Below are positions 6,982 through 15,534 of a stretch of 29,412 nucleotides of DNA, one piece after another. The stretch's first letter is position 1. Each line of letters opens with the position of its first letter. The translations under genes and the position numbers were made by a program. The notes beneath the pieces were generated by a model. It did not search any database. It worked only from the letters and a program-made list of their open reading frames with translations, and was not told the origin of the DNA. This stretch comes from Sphingobacteriia bacterium (GTDB lineage: Bacteria; Bacteroidota; Bacteroidia; NS11-12g; UBA955), in assembly GCA_021151535.1 (NCBI GenBank), contig JAGKXC010000016.1, positions 1 through 29,412 of the forward strand, written 5' to 3'.

Positions 6982-8280
6982 ATGAGTTCAAATTCCATCA
7001 AAACCTGGTTACTATCGGCAGCAATAGCTTGCTCGATTACCCTTCATGCCCAGAGCAAGCCTAATGCAGAAGAAGGCAAGAAACTGTATGAAGCCAACAA
7101 CTGCGGAAGCTGTCACGCTTTGGATAAGAAAGTTGTAGGTCCTGCTTTACGCGGAGTTCAAACCCGCCGTTCGAACGAATGGTTGGTTAAATGGATCCGT
7201 AACAACGAACAATTTAGAAAGGTTGACAAAGATCCTGATGCGATCGCCCTTTATAATGATTTCGGTGGAGCGGCCATGAACATTTTTACCAACTTAACTC
7301 CTGAGCAAGTATTGAACATAGTTGAGTACATTAAAACTGCTCCAGAGCCAAAGAAAGATGTACCAGCTAACACCAACAAAACAGATGAGCCTGCTGATAA
7401 TTCTAGCACCATTTATATTTTGTTGTTATTGGTTTTGGTTTTCAGTTCAGTTTTATTGGTTTTGTCAAAAGTTAAAAACACACTGAAAAGAGTTGAAGCG
7501 GAGAAAAATGGTGAATCAGAGGATTCAAACAAATCGAAGAAAGGTTTTTTTGAGAAAATTCTTCCTGGCGATTTGGGTAAGAGAAATCCAATAGTTTTAA
7601 CACTGTTCACTATTGCCATTGTTGGTGGATTTTTAGCATACGTTGGTTTCAAATTCAGTATTACCGAGGTAGGAGTTCAAAAAGGTTATGCGCCGAAACA
7701 ACCTATTGCATATTCACACAAATTGCACGCAGGCGATTTGAAAATTGATTGTAAGTATTGCCACTCTACAGTAGAAGAGAGTAAGCAAGCTTCAATTCCA
7801 TCTTTGAATACTTGTATGAACTGTCACAAGGGTGTTCAGTTAACAGATAAGTATAATGGTGAGATTTCTCCAGAGATCAAGAAGATTTATGCTGCTTTGG
7901 ATTATAATCCAGAAGCTAAACCAGGTGAAGAATATGGTAAGAATCCTAAACCAATTAAGTGGGTTAGAATTCACAATTTGCCTGATCATGCTTATTTCAA
8001 CCACTCACAGCACGTGAAAGTTGGGAAATTGCAATGTCAGTCTTGTCACGGTCCTATTGAAAAAATGGAAGTTGTACAACAGTATAGCACATTGCAAATG
8101 GGATGGTGTATTGACTGTCATAGAAATGCTAACGTAGACGTTGAGAACAACAACTACTATAAGGCGTTACACGAAAAAGTTAAAGCAGATAAATCAGGTA
8201 AGTATTTAACTGCAGATGGTAAAATCAGAGTCACTCCTGCTATGAATGGCGGATTAGAGTGCTCAAAGTGTCACTATTAA
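6982..8280 (+). CDS. actA: Alternative Complex III subunit ActA, six-heme cytochrome c
   Basis: ActA is a periplasmic multiheme electron-transfer subunit of Alternative Complex III. From ATG 6982 it has 432 residues. A signal sequence (about 1-23) is followed by a cytochrome c domain with CGSCH (41-45), two transmembrane segments (about 143-162 and 203-223), and a multiheme domain with CKYCH (257-261), CMNCH (278-282), CQSCH (352-356), CIDCH (376-380) and CSKCH (427-431). The total is six CxxCH sites, one more than the pentaheme ActA described for Rhodothermus, because a monoheme domain is fused at the front. The frame is open back to 6898, but the signal peptide and promoter position favour 6982. 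It is first of six collinear act genes; actB begins 18 bases after its stop. Confidence 0.93.
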   Translation: MSSNSIKTWLLSAAIACSITLHAQSKPNAEEGKKLYEANNCGSCHALDKKVVGPALRGVQTRRSNEWLVKWIRNNEQFRKVDKDPDAIALYNDFGGAAMNIFTNLTPEQVLNIVEYIKTAPEPKKDVPANTNKTDEPADNSSTIYILLLLVLVFSSVLLVLSKVKNTLKRVEAEKNGESEDSNKSKKGFFEKILPGDLGKRNPIVLTLFTIAIVGGFLAYVGFKFSITEVGVQKGYAPKQPIAYSHKLHAGDLKIDCKYCHSTVEESKQASIPSLNTCMNCHKGVQLTDKYNGEISPEIKKIYAALDYNPEAKPGEEYGKNPKPIKWVRIHNLPDHAYFNHSQHVKVGKLQCQSCHGPIEKMEVVQQYSTLQMGWCIDCHRNANVDVENNNYYKALHEKVKADKSGKYLTADGKIRVTPAMNGGLECSKCHY

Positions 8281-8298
8281 TAGAAAGAACCAATCAAA

Positions 8299-11200
8299 AT
8301 GTCTAGCAATATAAAATATTGGAAAGGCGAGGAGGAACTCTCAAGAGATCCCAAATTCCTTGCAGCTCAAAAGAATGAGTTCCAAGAAGATTTACCATTG
8401 GATGAAATCTTCAGTGATTCCGGTGTTGAATTACAATCTAATCGCCGTGATTTCCTAAAGTATTTTGGATTTAGCGTAACTGCAGTTGCTTTGGCTGCAT
8501 GTTATAAAACACAAGTTCGTCATGCAGTTCCTTATTTGGTTAAGCCTGAAGACGTAACTCCAGGAGTTGCAAACTATTATCGTTCAACTTGTGGTGCTTG
8601 TTCAAGTGCTTGTGGTATTGAAGTAAAAGTAAGAGAAGGTAGACCAATCAAGATCGATGGCAACCCTGATTCTGTAATTAGTAAGGGTGGTTCTTGCGCT
8701 GTAGGTCAGGCTTCAATTCTTTCTTTATATGATACTGAAAGATTGGCTAACCCAACTGTTAATGGTTCTGAGAATTCTGATTGGACAGCTATTGACAGTG
8801 AAGTTGCATCTAAATTAAAGTCAATCGCTTCAGCAAATGGTAAGATTGTTATCCTATCAAATTCAATCCATTCTCCATCTACATTGAAGTCGATCGAAGC
8901 TTTTAAAGCTGCATATCCAACTACTGAACACGTTATGTTCGATGCTGTTTCTTATGCAGGTATTTTAGAAGCTAATGAAGCTGATTTTGGTAAGAGAGTA
9001 ATTCCAACTTATCATTTTGATAAAGCCAAAGTTATTGTAAGTTTCGCAGCTGATTTCTTGGGTACTTGGATTTCTCCAGTTGAATTTACTAAAGGATACA
9101 GCCCAAATCGTATTCCTTCAAAAGATGGAATGTCTAAGCATATTCAGTTTGAAAGTAATTTGAGTACTACTGGTACAAATGCAGATTACAGATTCCCAAT
9201 GAAGACTTCTCAAGAAGCTCTTTATTTGGCATCATTGTATAATGCAATTGCTTCTGCTGCAGGTGCTAAACAAATTGCTGTAGCGCAACAGGGTGAATTA
9301 GCAGGTAATGCTATTAAGAAAACTGCTGATGCTTTGTTGGCTGCCAAAGGTGCATCTTTGGTTGTGTCTGGTTCTAATGAAGTAGAAAATCAAAAGATCG
9401 TAAATGCTATTAATATGTTGTTGGGTAACTATAATGCTACCATCAACTTGAATAATTACAGCAAACAATATCAAGGTTCTGATAAGAAAACTGCTGAAGT
9501 TTTAGCAGGATTGCAAAATGGTTCTGTTCAGGGTGTTATTTTCTATAACACAAACCCAGTTTATAATTTGGGTAAAGACGCTTGGTCAGAAGCAATTAAG
9601 AAGGCAAAAGTTTCTATCTCTTTGGCTTCTACCAAAGATGAAACAGCTTCTGCTTGTCAGTACGTAATGCCTGACAGCCATTTCTTGGAAAGTTGGAACG
9701 ATGCTGAACCTAAATTAGGTGTATATCAGTTCACTCAGCCTACAATCGGACATGTATTTAATACCCGTCAAGCTCAATGGACTTTATTATCTTTAGCAAA
9801 TGCAGTTCCTGCAGTTGAAAAAGATCCATTGGCAGCAAAAGGTATTTTCTCACAGAAGTTCACTTCTTCTCCATATTATTTGTTTATCAAGAACAATTGG
9901 TCTGCTACCTTATCAAATGATGAAGCTTTCAACGCTGCATTAGAGCAGGGTATGTTGGCAGTAGGCGATATGACACCTGCAGCTCCTTCATATGCTGGTG
10001 ATGTTTCTACATTAGCGACTTTCGTTACAAACGCTTCTAAATCTTCAGGTTTGGATTTAGTGTTGTATCAAGCAACTGGTGTTAGAGATGGTGCTCATGG
10101 TAACAACCCTTGGTTGCATGAAATGCCAGATCCAGTAAGTAAAGTTTCTTGGGATAACTATGTAGCTGTACCAAAATCATTGGCAGTAAAAATGAACCTT
10201 TCTGATGGTGATACTGTGAATGTAAAATTGGGCGATGTAGTTTATAACAACGTTCCTGCATTGGTTCAGCCAGGTCAAGCAAATGGTACTGTATCATTGG
10301 CTTTGGGTTATGGAAGAACACACGCCGGTAAAGTAGGTGGAAGTGTAGATAAAGGTTATGCATCTGTAGGTGTTAACGCTTATCCATTTGTAACATCTAT
10401 CGCTGGAAATAGAAAATATGTTATTTCTGGTGTTGAAATTACAAAAGGCGATGAAACCTACGCCTTGGCTCAAACCCAAACACACCATTCTATTGAAGGT
10501 AGAGATATCGTAAGAGAATCAAACTTCGAAGCTTGGAAATCAAATCCTAAAGCTGGTAACGATAAGCCAAAAACACATGTATATACTGTTTGGGAAAAAG
10601 CAGAATATAGAAAAGATGGTGCTCCAAACCATTTGTGGGCTATGGCTATCGACTTAAATGCTTGTACAGGTTGTGGAACTTGCGTAGTAAGTTGCTCAAT
10701 TGAAAACAACGTTCCAGTGGTAGGTAGAGATGAAATTCGTTTGCGTCGTGAAATGCATTGGATCAGAATTGATCGTTACTATGCATTCAACAGCAAAAAC
10801 GAATCAGTTACCCGTGAAAAAGAAATCAGTAAAATCGATTCTTCAGACAATGGCGAATATAGCCACTGGGAAAATGTGAGTGTGATTCATCAGCCAATGA
10901 TGTGTCAACATTGTGCACAGGCTCCTTGCGAAACTGTTTGTCCTGTACTTGCTACAACTCACAGTTCTGAAGGTTTGAACCAAATGACATACAACCGTTG
11001 TATTGGTACTAAGTACTGCGGTAACAACTGTCCTTACAAGGTTCGTCGTTTCAACTGGTTCCGTTATAACGATAACGACAACTTTGATTTCCACTTCAAC
11101 AATCCATTGGGTAAAATGGTTATCAACCCTGACGTTACAGTTAGAACCCGTGGTGTTATGGAAAAATGTTCTTTCTGTGTTCAAAGAATTCAGGAAGGCA

Positions 11201-11427
11201 AATTGAAGGCTAAGAGAGAAGGTAAATCGCCGAATGAAGTAGAAGTTAAAACTGCTTGTATGAAGGCATGTCCAGCTAACGCCATTGTTTTCGGTGATTT
11301 GCATAATCCTGAAAGCGAAGTAAGCAAATTGTATAAGAACGAAAGAGGCTTTACAGTATTGGAAGAATTGAACGTACAATCTTCTGTAATGTACATGACT
11401 AAAATTCGTAATACAGATAACGTTTAA
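8299..11427 (+). CDS. actB: Alternative Complex III subunit ActB, molybdopterin-oxidoreductase-like iron-sulfur protein
   Basis: ActB is the large periplasmic subunit of Alternative Complex III and has 1042 residues. A Tat-like motif RRDFLK (49-54) is followed by a hydrophobic stretch ending LAAC at 65-68, so the cysteine may be lipidated. Residues about 95-750 form the molybdopterin-oxidoreductase-like domain, which in this family carries no Mo cofactor. Its N-terminal cysteines form C98-x2-C101-x3-C105-x27-C133, the full ligand pattern of catalytic homologues. The C-terminal ferredoxin-like domain has cysteine groups C789/792/795/799, C869/872/877/881, C901/907/911 and C957/960/987/991. The group with three cysteines fits the one [3Fe-4S] and three [4Fe-4S] clusters known for ActB. 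It sits between actA and actC with short gaps. Confidence 0.96.
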   Translation: MSSNIKYWKGEEELSRDPKFLAAQKNEFQEDLPLDEIFSDSGVELQSNRRDFLKYFGFSVTAVALAACYKTQVRHAVPYLVKPEDVTPGVANYYRSTCGACSSACGIEVKVREGRPIKIDGNPDSVISKGGSCAVGQASILSLYDTERLANPTVNGSENSDWTAIDSEVASKLKSIASANGKIVILSNSIHSPSTLKSIEAFKAAYPTTEHVMFDAVSYAGILEANEADFGKRVIPTYHFDKAKVIVSFAADFLGTWISPVEFTKGYSPNRIPSKDGMSKHIQFESNLSTTGTNADYRFPMKTSQEALYLASLYNAIASAAGAKQIAVAQQGELAGNAIKKTADALLAAKGASLVVSGSNEVENQKIVNAINMLLGNYNATINLNNYSKQYQGSDKKTAEVLAGLQNGSVQGVIFYNTNPVYNLGKDAWSEAIKKAKVSISLASTKDETASACQYVMPDSHFLESWNDAEPKLGVYQFTQPTIGHVFNTRQAQWTLLSLANAVPAVEKDPLAAKGIFSQKFTSSPYYLFIKNNWSATLSNDEAFNAALEQGMLAVGDMTPAAPSYAGDVSTLATFVTNASKSSGLDLVLYQATGVRDGAHGNNPWLHEMPDPVSKVSWDNYVAVPKSLAVKMNLSDGDTVNVKLGDVVYNNVPALVQPGQANGTVSLALGYGRTHAGKVGGSVDKGYASVGVNAYPFVTSIAGNRKYVISGVEITKGDETYALAQTQTHHSIEGRDIVRESNFEAWKSNPKAGNDKPKTHVYTVWEKAEYRKDGAPNHLWAMAIDLNACTGCGTCVVSCSIENNVPVVGRDEIRLRREMHWIRIDRYYAFNSKNESVTREKEISKIDSSDNGEYSHWENVSVIHQPMMCQHCAQAPCETVCPVLATTHSSEGLNQMTYNRCIGTKYCGNNCPYKVRRFNWFRYNDNDNFDFHFNNPLGKMVINPDVTVRTRGVMEKCSFCVQRIQEGKLKAKREGKSPNEVEVKTACMKACPANAIVFGDLHNPESEVSKLYKNERGFTVLEELNVQSSVMYMTKIRNTDNV

Positions 11428-11447
11428 CCCCAACAATCTACATCCGA

Positions 11448-12797
11448 ATGATACACGATTCAATTATTAGGGACAGATTGGTAACTGGCGATAAAACTGC
11501 CGCGGATGTAACCCGCGACATCGCCCGTCCTATCTTAAACAAACCCTCAACAGCTTGGAAAGTAGGATTTTCATTATCCTTGGTTTTCTTAGGCATTTTC
11601 GTAACTAGTTTATTTTATACCTTATGGACAGGTATTGGTGTTTGGAACATCAATAAATCTGTAATGTGGGGTTGGGATATCACAAACTTCGTATTCTGGG
11701 TTGGTATTGGTCACGCAGGTACTTTGATTTCAGCTGTATTGCTATTGTTCCGCCAAAAATGGAGAATGAGTATTAACCGTTCTGCAGAAGCGATGACAAT
11801 CTTTGCAGTTATTTGTGCTGCAATGTTCCCAGTATTTCACATGGGTAGGGTTTGGGTTGGCTATTGGGCTTTACCATTACCTAATGGTTTTGGTTCCCTT
11901 TGGGTTAACTTCCAATCTCCTTTGTTGTGGGACGTATTCGCGATCTCTACTTACTTCTCGGTTTCTTTGTTGTTCTGGTATATTGGTATGATTCCTGATA
12001 TTGCAACAATCCGTGATAAAGTAAAAGGTAAAACAGAAAAAGCGGTATATAGTTTCTTCTCAATGGGTTGGACAGGTAGCACAAGAACATGGGCTCGTTA
12101 TGAGTTGATTTCTTTGATCTTAGCTGGTTTATCTACTCCTTTGGTACTTTCCGTACACACAATTGTATCAACTGACTTTGCAACATCTGTAATTCCAGGT
12201 TGGCACACTACAATTTTCCCTCCTTATTTCGTTGCCGGTGCGATTTTCTCTGGTTTCGGTATGGTGGCTACATTGTTGATTGTTGCTAGAAAAGTAATGA
12301 ACTATGAAAACTACATTACAATTGGTCACTTGGACGCGATGACAAAAATTATCATGGTAACAGGTTCTATTGTAGGTATTGCTTACTTAACTGAATTCTT
12401 TATTGCATGGTATTCAGGTGTTGAGTATGAACAGTATGCATTTATTAACAGAGCTACTGGACCATATTGGTGGGCTTATTGGAGTATGATGAGTTGTAAC
12501 TTGATTGCACCTCAGGTATTCTGGTTCAAATGGGCTCGTACTACACCTTGGTTCATTTTCATCATGAGTATTGTAGTAAACGTAGGTATGTGGTTTGAGC
12601 GTTTCGTAATTATCGTTACCTCATTGCACCGTGATTATTTGCCCTCAAGTTGGGTAATGTATGCAGGATCATTAACAGAGATAGGCTTGTTCCTAGGTAC
12701 TTTTGGTATCTTCTTTACTTGCTTCTTCTTGTTTGCTAAGTTCTTGCCGGTTATTAATATGTCAGAAGTTAAATCAATTCTTCGCAACCGCGAATAA
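11448..12797 (+). CDS. actC: Alternative Complex III subunit ActC, NrfD-like quinol-binding membrane protein
   Basis: ActC is a 449-residue integral membrane subunit of the NrfD/PsrC family with about ten transmembrane helices. In this complex it holds the menaquinol oxidation site and passes electrons to the iron-sulfur clusters of ActB. Family features include the GIGHAGTLISA region in the second helix, the HMGRVW motif in the next helices, and GMWFERFVIIVTSLHRD near residues 377-395. The ATG at 11448 lies 20 bases after the actB stop. ActF is a related paralogue in the same operon. There is no Shine-Dalgarno. Confidence 0.95.
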   Translation: MIHDSIIRDRLVTGDKTAADVTRDIARPILNKPSTAWKVGFSLSLVFLGIFVTSLFYTLWTGIGVWNINKSVMWGWDITNFVFWVGIGHAGTLISAVLLLFRQKWRMSINRSAEAMTIFAVICAAMFPVFHMGRVWVGYWALPLPNGFGSLWVNFQSPLLWDVFAISTYFSVSLLFWYIGMIPDIATIRDKVKGKTEKAVYSFFSMGWTGSTRTWARYELISLILAGLSTPLVLSVHTIVSTDFATSVIPGWHTTIFPPYFVAGAIFSGFGMVATLLIVARKVMNYENYITIGHLDAMTKIIMVTGSIVGIAYLTEFFIAWYSGVEYEQYAFINRATGPYWWAYWSMMSCNLIAPQVFWFKWARTTPWFIFIMSIVVNVGMWFERFVIIVTSLHRDYLPSSWVMYAGSLTEIGLFLGTFGIFFTCFFLFAKFLPVINMSEVKSILRNRE

Positions 12798-12816
12798 AAA
12801 ATTAAAATTTACCATA

Positions 12817-13383
12817 ATGGGAATTTTGGATAAAAACCTAAGCATACGCAATCGCAACAAGATGTTGATTGGCGTATGGGAAGATGAAGACAGTCTTATG
12901 GCTGCAGCATCAGATTTGGTGCATGATGGAGTGAAAATTCACGATATTTATACACCATACCCGGTGCACGGATTAGATAGAATTATTGGAGTTAGAAGAA
13001 GTAAATTAGCAAGAATTGCATTTTTCTGTGCAATTACTGGTTTCACTTTGGTAACTACCATGATTTGGTATATGTATGTGATTGATTGGCCTCTAAATAT
13101 TGGTAACAAACCAGTTAGATTCGCACCAAGTTGGGCTCCTGTAATGTTCGAAGGAACAGTATTGTGTACTGCTTTTGGTATGGGATTTTTCTTCTTTTGG
13201 AGAAACCGATTGGTTCATGGTATCAAAAATGAATTGTTGGATCCCCGTCAAACTGATGATTATTTAATCATCGCTGTTGAAACAGGTGAGGGTGTAGACA
13301 ACAATGCAGTTTTATCTACCATGAAAAAACATTCACCAGTTGAATTAAGAGAGTTTCACCACGGTGTTCAAACCACCATTTAA
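12817..13383 (+). CDS. actD: Alternative Complex III subunit ActD (DUF3341)
   Basis: ActD is a small inner-membrane subunit of the complex, 188 residues long. An N-terminal soluble domain contains YTPYPVHGLD (45-54), a signature of the DUF3341 family, followed by two transmembrane helices (about 65-89 and 107-127) and a C-terminal soluble tail. The open frame reaches back to 12703 inside actC, but the ATG at 12817, 19 bases after the actC stop, gives the conserved family N-terminus. No cofactor ligands are visible, in line with a structural role. Confidence 0.92.
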   Translation: MGILDKNLSIRNRNKMLIGVWEDEDSLMAAASDLVHDGVKIHDIYTPYPVHGLDRIIGVRRSKLARIAFFCAITGFTLVTTMIWYMYVIDWPLNIGNKPVRFAPSWAPVMFEGTVLCTAFGMGFFFFWRNRLVHGIKNELLDPRQTDDYLIIAVETGEGVDNNAVLSTMKKHSPVELREFHHGVQTTI

Positions 13384-13396
13384 TCTGAATTAACCA

Positions 13397-14020
13397 ATGA
13401 ACAAAAAATATTCAATCATTTTTGGTGCGATTGTAACAACGGTTTTAGTTACTAGTTGTGTTAGTCGCGGCAATAATCCAGGTTGGGAATATGCTCCTGA
13501 TATGTATTATTCCAAAGGTTATGAGCCATACAGTCAGGGCGATTCAAATGTGATCAATCCTTACGGAATGAACATGCGTGAACCTGTTGCAGGTACAGTT
13601 GCTTTGGGTAAATTGGATTATAAATATCCTTTTGAAAATAATGGTGAAGGCTATGAAATGGCTGGTACTATGTTGAAAATGCCAGAAGGTGTAACCTTAG
13701 AAGATGGCAGAGCTCAGTATATGTACGGCATTTACTGTACTCCTTGCCATGGTCAAGAAGGAAATAACGACGGTGAAGTTTTCAAAAAGGTATCTACTTT
13801 GAAACCAGCTTGGAAAGGTTATAGTGATGCTTATATTCAGACTCTTCCAGAAGGTAAAATTTACCATACATTAACTTATGGTAAAAACAATATGGGTAGC
13901 CACGCTTCTGTATTAAAACCAACTGATCGTTGGAAAATCGTTAAATATGTTAAATACTTAAGTAACAAAGGTGGCGTTTCTGCTGCTCCCGTTGCTCAAG
14001 ATTCTGCTAAAACCAATTAA
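13397..14020 (+). CDS. actE: Alternative Complex III subunit ActE, monoheme cytochrome c lipoprotein
   Basis: ActE is a 207-residue periplasmic cytochrome c anchored by lipid. The signal ends in a lipobox LVTSC with cysteine at 21. A single heme site CTPCH lies at 114-118, and M166 (NNMGSH) is a likely axial ligand. Family knowledge places it next to the ActA hemes as an electron exit towards the terminal oxidase or a soluble cytochrome c. It follows actD by 13 bases and precedes actF by 13 bases. The C-terminus is short and Ala/Ser-rich. Confidence 0.94.
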   Translation: MNKKYSIIFGAIVTTVLVTSCVSRGNNPGWEYAPDMYYSKGYEPYSQGDSNVINPYGMNMREPVAGTVALGKLDYKYPFENNGEGYEMAGTMLKMPEGVTLEDGRAQYMYGIYCTPCHGQEGNNDGEVFKKVSTLKPAWKGYSDAYIQTLPEGKIYHTLTYGKNNMGSHASVLKPTDRWKIVKYVKYLSNKGGVSAAPVAQDSAKTN

Positions 14021-14033
14021 TTAAGGTACTAAA

Positions 14034-15416
14034 ATGGGACACGGACATCATATAGAAATTAAACAAGAGCAATTTGTTTTTTCACCAAAAGCCAAAAGAT
14101 TCGCTATCATTATGATGGTGTTGGGTTTGGTTTTCGCTGGAATTGGAATTGCCACCCTAAAAAATGGTGAAACAGCTTCGCATCATACTGAAGCTACTCA
14201 CAATGCCGCCGGAACTCATGAAGAACATGCTACTGCAGCAACTCATGAAGAACACGGTAACGTACCTAATGAAAAATTTGGACCTCGTGCTGAATTTCAT
14301 AATTTAGAAAAACCAGCTAGCACAAGAATTTGGGCTAACGTATTAGTTGCTGGTATTTTCTTCTTGATGATTTCATTGGCAGCATTGTTCTGGTATGCAG
14401 TACAATATGTAGCTAATGCAGGTTGGTCTGTTGCAATTAAAAGAGTTCCTGAGGCTGTAATGACATTTATTCCAGTTCCTTTGGTGCTGATTTTGATTGC
14501 GTTATTTGTTGATAAAAACAATATTTACCACTGGTCTCATTATGAGCATTTGCACTTAAAAGCGGGTGATGCTGGTTTTGATAAAATTCTTGATGGAAAG
14601 TCTGGATTTTTGAATTCTACCATGTTGTTTGCTTTCCCAACTATCTTAGTAACTATCTGGTATATATTGGGTAGAAAGTTGAGAAGTTTAAGTGCTAAAG
14701 AAGATGCCGGTCAAAAAGGTGATGTTTCTTTCTTCAAAAAGAGCATTACTTTTAGTGCAGTATTTGCAGTAATCTTTGGTTTTACTATTTCAATCATAGT
14801 TTGGTTGTTGGTAATGTCAGTTGATGCACACTGGTATTCTACTATCTTTGGTATTTATACATTTATTACGCATTGGGTTACATCAATAACAATCATGGCT
14901 TTAATGATTCTTTATATCAGAAAAGAAGGTTATTTGAAGTTAGTTACAGCTGAACACATGCATGACATGGGTAAATTCATGTTCGCATTTACTGTATTCT
15001 GGGCTTATATCTGGTTGTCACAGTATTTGTTGATTTGGTATGCTCAAATTCCTGAAGAAATGGCTTACTATCAGTTGCGTTTTGAAAACTATAAGTTTAA
15101 TTTCTTATTGAATTTCTTCATGTGCTTCTGTATTCCTTTCTTAGGTTTGTTGATGCGCTCAGCTAAACGCAATCCTTTGGTAATGACGATCTTTGGTGTT
15201 ATCATGATTATGGGTCATTATCACGATGTTTGGTTCATGATATTCCCAGGTGTTTTTGGACCTGGAATGCAAATTGGATTCTTAGAGGTTGGCACATTCC
15301 TTTTGGTTGGTGGTTTTTTCATCTATTGGGTATTCACCGCTTTAACCAAACGTGGATTAGTCGCAATCAATCATCCTTATTTGGAAGAGTCTGTTTATCA
15401 CGATACCGGAGTTTAA
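14034..15416 (+). CDS. actF: Alternative Complex III subunit ActF, NrfD-like membrane protein with His-rich loop
   Basis: ActF is a 460-residue membrane subunit with about ten transmembrane helices, distantly related to ActC. In solved Alternative Complex III it mirrors ActC and is thought to carry a proton half-channel rather than a quinol site. The first helix (about 22-41) is followed by a hydrophilic loop with seven histidines between 50 and 74, including a THEEH motif written twice. The N-terminus also has HGHH (3-6). It is the last gene of the operon: a terminator starts 17 bases after its stop codon, and no cytochrome oxidase genes follow. Confidence 0.94.
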   Translation: MGHGHHIEIKQEQFVFSPKAKRFAIIMMVLGLVFAGIGIATLKNGETASHHTEATHNAAGTHEEHATAATHEEHGNVPNEKFGPRAEFHNLEKPASTRIWANVLVAGIFFLMISLAALFWYAVQYVANAGWSVAIKRVPEAVMTFIPVPLVLILIALFVDKNNIYHWSHYEHLHLKAGDAGFDKILDGKSGFLNSTMLFAFPTILVTIWYILGRKLRSLSAKEDAGQKGDVSFFKKSITFSAVFAVIFGFTISIIVWLLVMSVDAHWYSTIFGIYTFITHWVTSITIMALMILYIRKEGYLKLVTAEHMHDMGKFMFAFTVFWAYIWLSQYLLIWYAQIPEEMAYYQLRFENYKFNFLLNFFMCFCIPFLGLLMRSAKRNPLVMTIFGVIMIMGHYHDVWFMIFPGVFGPGMQIGFLEVGTFLLVGGFFIYWVFTALTKRGLVAINHPYLEESVYHDTGV

Positions 15417-15433
15417 TTAAATCCGATTATTTT

Positions 15434-15465
15434 AAAAAGGCCATTCCAACAGAATGGCCTTTTTT
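15434..15465 (+). terminator. Rho-independent terminator of the act operon
   Basis: AAAAAGGCCATTC (15434-15446) pairs perfectly with GAATGGCCTTTTT across the 5-base loop CAACA, and the T-run ends at 15465. The A-rich left arm means it may also act on the opposite strand. Confidence 0.9.
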
Positions 15466-15522
15466 GTTGTTAAAATCTTATATATATCCTAAATATTCAA
15501 TAGAAAATACTTCATCACATTG

Positions 15523-15530
15523 TAAATTTG
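15523..15530 (+). promoter_or_regulatory. valS -7 promoter box TAAATTTG
   Basis: An exact TAnnTTTG match ends only 4 bases before the valS ATG at 15535. With the box centred near -7, transcription would begin at or within a base or two of the start codon, implying a leaderless or nearly leaderless mRNA. No TTG was found near -33. Confidence 0.5.
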
Positions 15531-15534
15531 AAAC

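Noticed and set aside
10843..11463. Long antisense frame (206 codons) opposite actB
   Set aside because: It mirrors the cysteine-rich coding of actB, has no start signals and no family features; a shadow of codon bias.
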